From positions 62,001-126,000 of the forward strand of contig JAVXUO010003160.1 in NCBI GenBank assembly GCA_033065855.1: a stretch of 64,000 nucleotides of DNA, given 5' to 3'. The notes below the pieces were generated by a model. The model saw only the letters and a program-made list of their open reading frames with translations, had not been told where the DNA came from and made no database searches. A program made the translations under genes and the position numbers. Within the stretch, counting starts at the first letter, position 1; each line of letters begins with the position of its first letter. Shown here piece after piece: positions 35,501-47,500 of this stretch. Source of the stretch: Escallonia rubra. Lineage: Eukaryota > Streptophyta > Magnoliopsida > Escalloniales > Escalloniaceae.

Positions 35501-38500
35501 TGCATATGGTGTGTCAAAAGGTTTGGTGCTATGATTGACATAACCATCACCTCTCATACGGTTTGGTCCCATGGCCGTAAAGCCTTTTGCTTGATCATGA
35601 CGTCTTGATTTGTCACAGCGGGACGATGACTCTCTCGGTAGTAGCCTTTGATAATTGAGCTGTTAGGCCCTTTATCTGCACCATCATCGCAGCCATCTGA
35701 TGGGCCATCTGGGCTTCTAGGCAAGCAAGTTTGTCATCAGAAGAGAAGTTACCTTCACATCGACCTCGTTCAGAATTCTCGCTTGAAGAAGGAGACGAAG
35801 TCTGAGTAGTTCAGGCACTTTCAGGAGATGCTAACTTATCAGGCACTTCCTTAAATAACGGATTAACGGCCCCATCAACATGTACCCTTTGGCTGCCGTA
35901 GGGCGGGTTACACGAACTAAGCAATCCTCTTGAGGTATTATTTTCTTATCTTTCCTTGGGTTCTTCCTCCTTAGGTCAGCGCCGGATGCCGTGGAACTTT
36001 GACTATCAACCACATGCACTTCTCCCCTTACGTTCCTTTTAGGTTTCGGCTGGCAATTTTGTCTTTTCCTTGCTTCGTTTCCAAATACCGTTGACTCTGC
36101 AGGCCTTACCTCGCCTGTTTCAAGGCTCAGTGTCTTATTTAGACTAGCAACTATAGCGTCTGCATCAGCCTGTGATGATTAGTTTTGAGAAGTAGACCCG
36201 TCCTTATGTCCCACTGGTTTTGATCCTACTACCATTGCAAAAACAAGCTCAACATTTTTAGCATGTTAGCGCGGCCAGACAGGTGGGACGTATCCCCTGG
36301 AGTTCCTGATAGTACATGCCTATTTGGTTCGACATTGGCATCCAAAGGCCTGGCCCTGTAGATGACTTTAATTTCACCAACATTTCATGGTTTATCGACT
36401 TGTATTTGTACTGATTCATGTCCATGGTGAGTATTTTCCAATGGGCTATATTGAGACCCATTAGACTTTCTAGAGGGTACACACCTTGATGGTCTAATTA
36501 TTGCTCGTGGGTAGTGTACCTGAGCGAACGAGAAATATCCTCCTGGGTTATCTTGGTGAGGTCCAGGGATTGCAACTGGATGTGGCCTTAGCCTATGCCC
36601 CAATGGTATTATTGCTCTGGGTACCCCATCCTCATGGTGTGTTGGATGCGGATCCCTAGGAATATGAGACCGAAGCCTATAATCCATCGGAATATGTCCC
36701 ACTAGGCGTGTCAAAATTTAATGACACATTTTTTCCGCGCTATTGATTAGCGTAAAAAAAGTTGTGCCACTAAATTCTGTTGTACATAGATAACGATGTT
36801 TATCATTTTGTATAGTGGATTCATATTCCCGATTGACTAAAGAGTCAACCGTTAATTACGTCCACGACAACCTCCGATTAAAGAAACACAAATAACAATT
36901 AAAGAAACACAAATAATAAATAAGAAATATGTGAACTTTCATTTCTAAATGGATCTTAATACATCATGAAACATAATTATGATTTACACGAAGTAATAAG
37001 AAAATCAGCAGTGAAAGAGAAATGGGTTGATTCACCTTGACCCCATTTCTTTTTTTTTTGGCCTTTCTTCTTTCTCTTCTCTCTCTCTTTTTCCTTTCCT
37101 TTTCTCTTCTGCCCCAGCAGCCTCTTCTTCTTTCTTTTTTTTTGGCTGCCGACTGGCTCTCCTTTTCTTTTTGGCTTCTCCTCCTTTCTCCTTTATTTCT
37201 GCCGAGAGGACCCCCTCTTCCTTCCAAATGACTCTTCTTTTTATAATGAAATCCTAAACTTCTTAGGCTTGTGCACTACTCCATGGATAATTATCACATG
37301 TTAACACGTGTGATAATTCTTAAACTTTATCACATCCCAAGAGTATTTATCCCTTTCATTTTTTTTGGCATTTCTCCAAAGTCTTTCATTTCACCTCAAA
37401 TATTCTAACCCAATTACAATATTAGTGGACTTCTAAACACATGGGCCCACTTAAAAAGCCTGAATATTTGGGCTTCTTTTAGGAAAAGCTCCCCAAAAAA
37501 ATTTTGGGCTTGTTTGTCAACTCAACATATATTTTTGTCAAAATTTTGCTGCCAACAATGGGTTTAGCTGACACTATATGCGCAAGATACAGGAGGCAAG
37601 AGTGCCCAAAAACAGTTTACAACTTGCGAAACAAGTGAACACCACTCTCTCTCTCTCTCCCCCTCTCCCCCCACAGTTTTACTCACAGTAACTTTACAAA
37701 ACAATTCCAAGGCACATCTGTTGAACCGTCCTTTTTTTATGATTAAGTTCTGTGTTTGTGTCTATATTTTTTTACACATATATAGGAGCTGATCCCTTGA
37801 TAGCCTCTAGCAAGATCTCTATCCTGCTAGTGCTGATCTGGCTGTCGATTGCTCGGGGTTGGACCCAGATCTTTCTTCCTTTTTTTTTTTTTTCAGTTTT
37901 AAGTTCACTACTTCACAATTTGGCGGACGAGACCTTTTATCCTTTTGCCCTTGATTGACCTGCTCGCCATTCTCTACACCCCCACACAAAAACTCCATGT
38001 GTATATATACACATATATGTATATCTACGTACATATACACAGACATGTCGAAAGAAATAGTAAAGCTGAAATTATGTCTTTATGCACTGCATTCATAGAT
38101 GAATCTCTGGAAAAATGCATCTTGTCCAGGAAGGAAAACATCCAGGTCCAAACTATTGGCCTGAGATGGCAACTTGTGGAGAGAAATAATCGTGTGCACC
38201 CCATTCTGTCTGGAGGGTTTGGTGAGTAAAATTCTGAAGACATTTAGTTTGGCGCTATAGGGAAATGTGCTTGCAATTGCTTGTGCCGTCGAGAGGGCTT
38301 CTGGAGGAGACTTGTGGTGTGTAAGCCTTTGGAAGGTAATAAGTCTCGGCCCCCGCGGAGTTTTTGTGGTGATATGGTTTAAGCATGTCGCTGGTTATCA
38401 GCAGAAGTTGGTGGAGAAGCATACACGGTTTTGTGTGGGGTCAGGTGACAAGTCATTCTGGCTTGATCAATTTTATGGCGAGGAAGAGCTGTGTAAGCAT

Positions 38501-41500
38501 TTTCCTCCTTCATTATCATTGACTTGGAGGCATTGGTAGCAGACATCTTATGAAGAAGTCAAGGGGACGAGTAAATACCATGAGAGTTTTAATCCATTTT
38601 TCCCCTTTACATAATCAGATCCCATAATATTTGTCCTTGGTTATATGCATACAAACAATGTGTCAGATTCTCAGCATCTACCTCTCGCTTCTTTGGTGTG
38701 CTGAGAATTAAAATATGTCATTATTGCATTGGAAATGTAGCTCTTTTTTTTGTTTTTTAGTTGTTCTTTGAGAAGCATGGCTTTTGAGGCTGTAAAAAAA
38801 ATCTGATCGTTCATTAAATAAGTTTGCATGAAAGTACATGAAAAATATCAGTAGGTGAAGCATACAATTTCAGCAATTCATTACTTCAGCACTAGAATGT
38901 TATCAAACTCCACCGATGTTATGCTTTAATCTCATATCTTTATACTTAGCTGGTCCCAAGCCCGGGTGGTTACAATAGGCTGACAGTCAGCATAAACCTG
39001 GTCGCATCTTATGAGAAGTAGAATGTGGGCTTATGTAAGTGTGTAAGGTCCAATAACCGGATACAGTAGGAGAGTCAGACGGCTGTTGGATAGCTCCAAT
39101 TGAAAATTGTCTCTTGGTTATATGTCTATCTCTCTCTCTCTCTCTCTCTTTTTTCTATTGAATGTGACCTGTTGGAATCTCTAGTAAAAGTGAACCTAAA
39201 ATAGAGGTATCTGCATTACTAACTATAAGTGCTATCTACAAGCTTGGGTTATGGACTTATGGTTATCATGTAGCTTTGCTCTCAGCATTGGCTTTGTTCT
39301 GAAACTTTTTTTTCCACTTTCTGTGGAGTTAAATTTAGCGTTCAAACCATGGCAAGGTAGTTTATGTTATCTTGTTAAGCTGTGTCAAGGATAAACGTTT
39401 TCTGTCTTACTCAACTGTAGGAAATGAGACGCACAAAAAGAAAGAAAAAAGATATGTTTTAGCATATTCTGGAGATAACATAGTGATGTTGATTCACCCT
39501 CGTTTTAGATGCATAATGGACTGCTATTTGTTGTGATGCCCTTGATAGCGATAGTAAATATTCAGCGAGAGTAGTTTGTTGGAGTCATATGCAACTTTCG
39601 GAATTTTGTATCAGCTTGTAGGACATTGTCCGATAATAAAACTTGATGAGTCAAAATGTTGCAGGCATCGAATGTCCTAAGATCGAGTATAAAGTTCCTG
39701 GTTGATTGACAATATTTCTAATCTTTCGTGCTTATGTGTTGATAGCCCAAGCTAAGTTTCGCTGTGATGTGTGTGTATTTCATTCATCTCCAAAACCTTA
39801 TCAGCTCTTTTTTATTCAAGTGTTGAATTTGTTCGTTTACTAGAAGATGTAGTGATTATTAAACCTCATATTTACGGACTTACGTATTGGTTGTAATTAG
39901 ACTGCATGCTCCTTTTTCCTTCTCTTTTCCCTACCTGAAAGTGTGGACTCTGCCTTTCCATGTCACTTCGAAAGAATCAGCTTTTGATGATGTGCTAATA
40001 TATGTCTGTTTCAGCCGCGAGTTTACTCACCGTGTCAAATCTGTATCAATGTCAAAATTCACTTCCCAAGAAGTTGAAGCTCTTCAAAAAGGTGGTAATC
40101 AGGTACGAGGATCTCCGAATTTCTTCTATTCGCCTCTAGGCTGAACTTATTTGCTTACTAGAAACTTTCTCCAGCGTGCAAGGGACATATTTTTGAAGGA
40201 TTGGGACCCACAAAGGCAGAGACTTCCTGACAGCAGGTGAAGTATCTTAAATTGTTGCTCTTGATATAGAAGAGAAAGTGGGAATTTTCTGCCGCATTGC
40301 AGATTGCTAGAAAGTGAAAAGGAACTTTACTGTATTTTCCTTTTACAGTAATGTTGAAAAGGTTCGAGACTTTATAAAGACTGTATATGTGGATAAAAGA
40401 TATGCTGCAGGAAAAATCTCCGACAAACCTCCAAGAGATATGCAGGTGATATAACTATGCTGATATGTTTTTATTAGGAGTGCTTCAGACAATTATGTGT
40501 TCTATAGTTGCTACATGCTACTATTCTTGTTTTACATTGTATTTACTCTCTACAACCTCAATTATGGGCTAACGTGCCGTATGTCTAAATGAACTTGACA
40601 GAACCTTCAGAATCACGAGGATGAGACAAGACGAGCCAGTTCATACCATTCTTATTCTCAGAGTCCACCTTACGATTTTCAATATGAAGAACGGCGTTAT
40701 GGAAAACTTGCTCCTACGCTTACTAGAAAGCCTGGGTCAGATCGAGGCATTTATGAGAGGAAGTTCCATAGTTTTATGAGTCCTAGCCGTTTAAGTGATC
40801 ACATTTATGAGGATAGGTTTGCAAATGAGGGATCGAACCCCAGAGTTTCAGACTATTCTTTGTCTAGTGGAGGTGATCCATTCAGGTCTGATACCCAGTC
40901 ACCTACCTTCCAGAGGGACATTGGGTTCAGCAGCCCCTCTAGTGAAACTTCAAGGGACATTTTATGTGAAGATGAACGACAGCTTAAAGTGAACACATTC
41001 TTCGATACAAATTCGAAGAAAGATGCAGACCGTCTTCCACGTCCACAGGTCAAAATACTCTTCTATTGATTGTTTTTTCTGGTGAAACGTTGTCAGTAGA
41101 TTATCAATACTGCAATAGATAAGATTCATCGTTGGGTTTTATGTACGTCAGATGGTAATTTGGCATGTCGACAATCAAAGAATCTGAAAAACTCCTCAGT
41201 TTCTGTTTCATTTATGAAGAAGTGACATATTGACCAGGAGGCGCCCCCCCCCCCCCCACCACATATCCTGGGCAAACCCACCAAAAAAAAAAAGGAGAGA
41301 AAATCCCCACCCAGACATACTGTTCTACTTGATGAATCTTGTTGGTATAACTGGAAACTTTCTAATGGCTATTTATCTGATTGTTGGTATAACTGGAAAC
41401 TTTCTAACTACTAAATATTCAGATTTATCTGCATAGTGAAAAACACTTTTTTTTATTTCATCCACTTATTTCAGAAGAAAGTTACATTTTCTGATTATAT

Positions 41501-44500
41501 AGGCATCCAATTCTCCGATCAGTGGAGTTCATATCTATAATGCTACTATATTTGCATCCACTTCTCTTAATTTGAGAAGAGAAACCAAAGGTTGTGATGA
41601 ACTGGTGGCCAGATGTCTTCTATCAGATAGGAAAAATTTTCAGAGCAAACAATTTTCTTTTCGCGATGTGCATATTTAGAAAAAATGTTTGTTTGTTTTT
41701 TCCGTTACACCTTTACCAGATTTTAACAATTACTACATTGCTCCTACATTCAGAGAACTACATCTTCAGGTAGCTTTGGATCAGTAAACAGCAATTCAAT
41801 GTCATTCAAGTCTGTAACTTCTGTTAGTTCAGTAGAACTTTCCGTGGAACCGGAACAGTCGGTTGGGGCCAACCAAAATAAGCTGTCTACTTTTCCTTCT
41901 TTACCACGATCATCTGTCTCCAGGAATTCTGATGGCATCGACGTACTTACTGGACTATATGTACCACAAACTGTTGCTTCTACAACTCCAGCCATTGATT
42001 TGTTTCAGTTAGCAGAGACACCATTAAATGTAGCTGTAAATTTCTTTGAGCCATCTCAAATTTCACATCAACAGTCTCAAAGTTCCCTGTCTTCATCTTT
42101 AGACTGTCCTAGTAACATGGCGCAGCGGCAGTCAGGAAAAACCTTGAATGGTAATTCACCGGATGAGCTTATTCAGAAAAATGAAGGATGGGCGACATTT
42201 GACACGCCTCAGCACATTGAACCTACACCTGCACCTTCTACAGATGAAGTTTTTCTAGGAAAGTATGACCAACATTTACCACTGAACACAGCGCCGCAAT
42301 GGTCAACCTTGCAAGATGCTACAGTTCATGAACCTTCTTCAACGACGCATACTGAGTGGCACGATGGCCTGCTCAAGGTTGAAGCCTCTATTAATGCAGC
42401 AAGTAGTCAGGTTAGCTCAACTTCTGTATCTGTATGCACGCATGAGATATCAAAATGTACTAAAGGCAAAGTGTACACTTGACGCACAACTATGCAACTA
42501 AAGACCAAAGTGACACATGCAATAAACGTTTGTTACTGTTTATGCACAGTTGGAGTATGTAACTCCAAGGGATTCTAAAGATCTATTATCCGATGCTTTT
42601 TGGGCAGTCATGGAATGCATTTACAGATTCTACTGGACATCTACCCATCCAATCCTTTCAACAGCAAAGTAAAGAACAAGTTGCAGTGCACAATCCTCCT
42701 TATGTTGCTGATCAGTATCTGGACTTAAAAGTCTCAGAGGTTGTTGGCCATTTCTTGCATAGCTAAAGCCATATACTTTTCTTTCACTGATAGTGGTACC
42801 TTCACAGGGCTTTGTTAATGGTGGAAACCAAGGAGCTTCCTTAGCTAATGGACCTCCAATATTTGGTGTACCATCGCATGCCTCAATGGCATACACGTCA
42901 TCTGCATTTCCCGTCCTGGTATGTTCTTTTTTGTTGGTCTACAATCTTTTGGATTTTAAGCACTTGCTAGACATTATTTTAGAAAGGTTAATTTAGGGCT
43001 TTGCAATCAGTACAAGGGTATCTTAGCTGGTGACATGTTCGTTGATAGCTTTCAACGCCATTTGGTTCTTCCAGAACTTTTGCACCTGGATTCCTTTGTC
43101 TCCTTTGTCTTGGTGACTTTCTGGCAGAGTTTGCACGTAGGGCGTGGCGTAATTTGTGTTGCTGACCTTCGGTTGATGTTTGCACGTGGGGTAGATTATC
43201 ATTTGGATATCTTATTTTATACCTTGGCTATTGATAACCTCGTAAATGTGGAGATGGAGTCACATCTTTTCGTCGGCATTGCTTCTTGCAAGAGCACATG
43301 GCTTGGTTTGCAATGACTTGTGGTGACATTCTGATTCTTTCAAGAGCTCTTTTGGTTGTTCTTGGGTTCCATTACGTTATATCACTCATTGGGTATATTA
43401 TTAAAAAATACCACGAGTTTGAAGCAGAATGTTAGCTAATATTAAAGGAAGGGTAGTTTGGGTTCAGTTACTAGTAAAAGGTATTCTATTAATGGTAGTG
43501 TAGTCTATAACTCCGTTGGGATTTCTTTGTAATGCAATTCAGCCTTCGTTTCGATAAATTTAAATAACACTCCTCTAAAGTTCTCAGTGTGCGTTTGCTC
43601 TAGAATTTGGCATTTCATGCGAACTTCCAACTCCAGTCCTTGATATTAGAATGGCTGAGCATGCAATATAAGAGAATCCATTTTGTTTTGAGTTGCCAAA
43701 TATTGATGAAAATAGTAAAAACATTGTGCTAGTAGTTGTAGTTGGTGGCTGTGTAAGGTGATGGCCTTTCAAGGTGTTGCTGTTGTTGATATAATAATGG
43801 TGGTGGGTGGTGGTGATTGAAATAGGCTGATGCGGTGTTGATGGCAGAAGAAGTTGCGATGGTTGCAGAGTGTTGTCAATGGTATCATGATGTTGACGTG
43901 AGCCTGATTAACAGAAGGATAATGCTGAACAGAGGCACAATGGCAACAATGGCAACAATGGCAGTGGTCGCCATTGGAAGAGTGTTGATGATGACAGCAT
44001 GATGATGGTTGTGGGAACTACAATGAGTAAGAACTGTATAAGAACCATCACCGATGTGCCATCGTTCACCAAAGATGCTAACAAAGTCGTTATTCCTCCC
44101 CATTTCCCAACCCTCTCCCTCATTTTTCTCCCACCCCCGAAAACCATCCATCAAAGATGAAGAATGTGCAGGGACTCTTGAAATTCTCTTTGAAAGAAAT
44201 GCAGTGGTAGAGCAAAGCAAATACAACAGTTAAGATGCCTAAAATAACAGGTATAAGTTCGAAGTAAAATAACTAGTTGTATACTTAAAAGGAAAAGTAA
44301 AACACAACCACTATACATCCAGCAAAAACCACAATTATGGATTTAGAACTCGTAGGATAATATTGTTTGAAAGAAAGGTAGAGAGTACCTAGTGGATGCT
44401 ATGATTTATGGCATCGCTTGGGTGGTTGGGATGATGTATTCATTCAACTGGCTTGGGGTGGTGATTTACACTTCCACACTTTTAACTAGCTAGTACTATG

Positions 44501-47500
44501 GCGGTCTAGGAAGCACCGACACCTCTTATAGGTCGAGGTAAGGTGGCCGACACCTCACCGACACCTCCGTACACGTGTCCGACACCTCTTAGCAGTGTCC
44601 AAATTTATTTATTCATTTTTTAATTACCGGATATCGTGTCGGACACCTCTTGAAGTAGTGTCGGACACCTCGTGAAGAAGTGTCCACACATATGGGGCCA
44701 AAATACAATATTTCAAATTTATTTGAGGGATAAATCTGGGGTTTTTTACAAACGAACTTTTAGGCCAAACCCTAATCAGATCGACCCAGCAAAATGTAAC
44801 TTCTTCTTTCTCTCTCATCTCTTTCTCTTTTCCTACTTTTTGTTGCCTAAAGCATCCAAGCTTGCCACTTGCCAGTCTAGAGTAAGATAGGTCAACATCT
44901 CCGACCTCATTTACAAACCCATCTGACTACATAAAACCTCTCCTTCATGCTTTTGGTCCCATGTCTTTTTTCCTAATCTTAGTACTATTAAGACATTCAA
45001 CTGCTTTCTTGTTACTGACCTTTTTTCTTGTTACTGTTGAGACTATTTCATGTTACTTGCTTTCTTTCTCATCCGTTTTGAACGAAATTTAGTTGCTCCA
45101 ATTGAGATGTGTGTGTATAAATCTACATACATATAATAGAAATATATTAAAAAATTCAGCGGTGTCCTGCGGTATCCAAAAGCAGTTTTTTTGAAAATTG
45201 CGGTGTCCGTGTCCATGCTACCTAGATGGCGGTTGAAGAGTAGTGTCATAGTTATTAAAAGCGCAAGCGCACTTAAGGCGCAAAGGGTCCCTGGAGCCTA
45301 GGTGTAAGGCGCAAGGTGGAAGCGCGCCCTTTCGAAGCGAGGAGGCACAAAGTATAAATAGATATTAGTGCATTAAACCAATAAAATCAAGTAAAATAAT
45401 TCCAGAACATGGCAATATAACAATCTTCCAACACTAGAAAAAGTATCAAATCTAGTGAGAAGTAGTTATTTAAGTGAACATGACAGTCATCCTCATCATC
45501 TGTTCAAGCCAAGGCATCAATGCTTTCTTCAAGGGAATCATAGGCTTAGTTGGGTAGAGATTCCTCCTCAATTTCCTTTTTGTCTACAAGGTGAACTGAA
45601 GGAGTAGATCTACTTAAAAGGGAGCATATTTGAGCACGGGGCACTGGCCCAAAAAACAGTAGCAAGAGAATCAATTAATTGGGGATTTGGGGTTTTTGAT
45701 TTTTTTTTTTTTGGGGGTTTAGATATTGTTTTATGATTCTATGAAAGAAAGGATTAAAAACAGTTGAGATGATGCCACGATAAAATCAAAGACTTGATGT
45801 TTTGGCCTTTTATATGTGCCTCCACCCACGCCTTGCGCCTGGATGTGCAAGATGCGAGCCGCTTTGAAGGCGCTGCGCCTTGCCCTAGGAAAGGCGTGCT
45901 CCTTCCGCCTGCTTGCGCCTTACGCCTAGATGCGCTTTTGATAAAACTGATTAGTGTAAATAGTAGTACGACAGAGGGGCTCCTGGAATGCAGTGGTGGT
46001 GGTGAAACTGGGGATGAATGCATTGCCTTGGATGTGGTTTGGCACTGAAACTGGCGATTAATGCAACGGCTGGATGGTAGTGGCCATTATTATTTGTTGA
46101 CAGTGATAGTATGCTGGTTGATGGTTGCGTCGTTCTTTCTTGATGTATGTGACTACTTAGTTCACACATTATATTACGGGCATAACCATTCATCAGGAGT
46201 ACTTCCTTTATTTTTAAACTGCAAAACCGTAGCTTGCATTAGCAGGAACTATGTTACCTGAGATCAATTTGTTTCGATATTAGATATCCATAATACTTTA
46301 ACCTGTGAAATCAGTTTCTCTAGGGGAATTAATTATCAAAGGAAAGAAAGGAGATCTAGTGGGGGAGCAGCATTCGAGGATGGTGATACAGATACTTAAT
46401 TGTCGTCCTGGTTTTGTTGTCTGGCCATACTGGAAATCAACCCAGTTCCCGCTTTACCCCTCTCGGTTTCGCCATTAATTCTGGTTGTATTTAGTTGGAT
46501 CTCCTAAAGGCACCAGCTAATTAAATGTTAGTTGTATTCAAGTCCAGTAGAAAATCATAAATTGAGTACTTCAGTTGGATTTGAGGGCTTCTAATCCAAA
46601 TCATGCCCCCATATCCAGTATATGTCAATTTTGTTTATAATGTTTGTTTTCTTCATTTTCGAACAGGCAGGAGCTCAGATACATGGACTGGAACGCAAAT
46701 CGTCGAACCCATTTGATCATCCATATGATTTTGATTTGGAATCCAGCAATATGGTATGTTATCCACTTGCTTTTCTGATGCATATTGGAAGTGACTAAGC
46801 CTAAAGAATATGTAAAAGGATATGATTTATTGTTTTTGTTAAGACTACGTTGATTGTGTGCACAAGGCCTATGCTTTGGGTCAAAGTTGCTGTTGGCGCA
46901 CTCCTGTGTGTGTGAAAGAGGTGTCGTTGCTAATGTTATCTATACTTCAGTGACATGGGATGATTAGTTGTATGCAAGGCTAATGGTACATTTACGAATT
47001 GTGATGGAGAGATAACGTTAGTCTATGTCTTCTGGTAAAGGTGGGAAATTTGACATGCCAGGGGAAAAAAAAAATGCAGTTTGTTTAAGTCTAGTGTAGT
47101 CAAGTTTTGGGGAGCTATCGTGTAACCATGTTTCACCATCATCATTTCCTGCAAGATTGAAGTTGAATCGGCTCTTTAAGTAAAATGATCTCCCTGCTGG
47201 ATGCTGCACTTTCTTTCATTAGGATCCCCCCCCTTATAAGAAGTGCCAGTCATTTCCTCGAGGTTAGCAGTCTGAGTTGTCCTGTTGCATCTCTCCTTAA
47301 TGACCAGATCTTTAGTGGTGATGTATTTTTAACCGCTCACAGACATTATTTTGCACCTATAATAACTGTAAAAGACACTTCTAACTATGTGTAATACTTT
47401 CTAATTCCATGTTTGGCATGTCCAAAATCAGTTCATGGATATGAGCTCTTTGCAAGCTGCACTACCTAATGACCAGATGCCAGCTTCCTTTATAGGTGGT

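Larger units (their letters stand above)
31761..37557 (-). mobile_element. Gag-only LTR retrotransposon (TR-GAG type) in intron 2, complete
   Basis: The LTRs at 31761-32592 and 36719-37557 are nearly identical, with ends TG/TA and CA. A perfect 5-bp ATGGG direct repeat flanks the element (31756-31760, 37558-37562). A primer-binding-like site lies at 36697-36716. The - strand interior encodes a Ty3-type gag (about 36714 to 34400) and then an F-box-like segment (34246-33779), with no protease, RT, RNase H or integrase. It therefore depends on another element for movement. It is antisense to the AGD14-like gene. The high LTR similarity suggests a fairly recent insertion. Confidence 0.85.

Noticed and set aside
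42411..42482. Read-through of exon 7 to TGA at 42480-42482 as the real protein end
   Set aside because: CAG|GTTAGC is a good donor at 42410 and family-specific exons follow in order up to GGNPFA; the extension would be a retained-intron form at most.
43885..44226. 113-codon - strand frame with hydrophobic C-terminal part in intron 9
   Set aside because: It overlaps a second open frame on the same strand, is built partly on CAACAATGG repeats and has no recognised domain or homolog signature.
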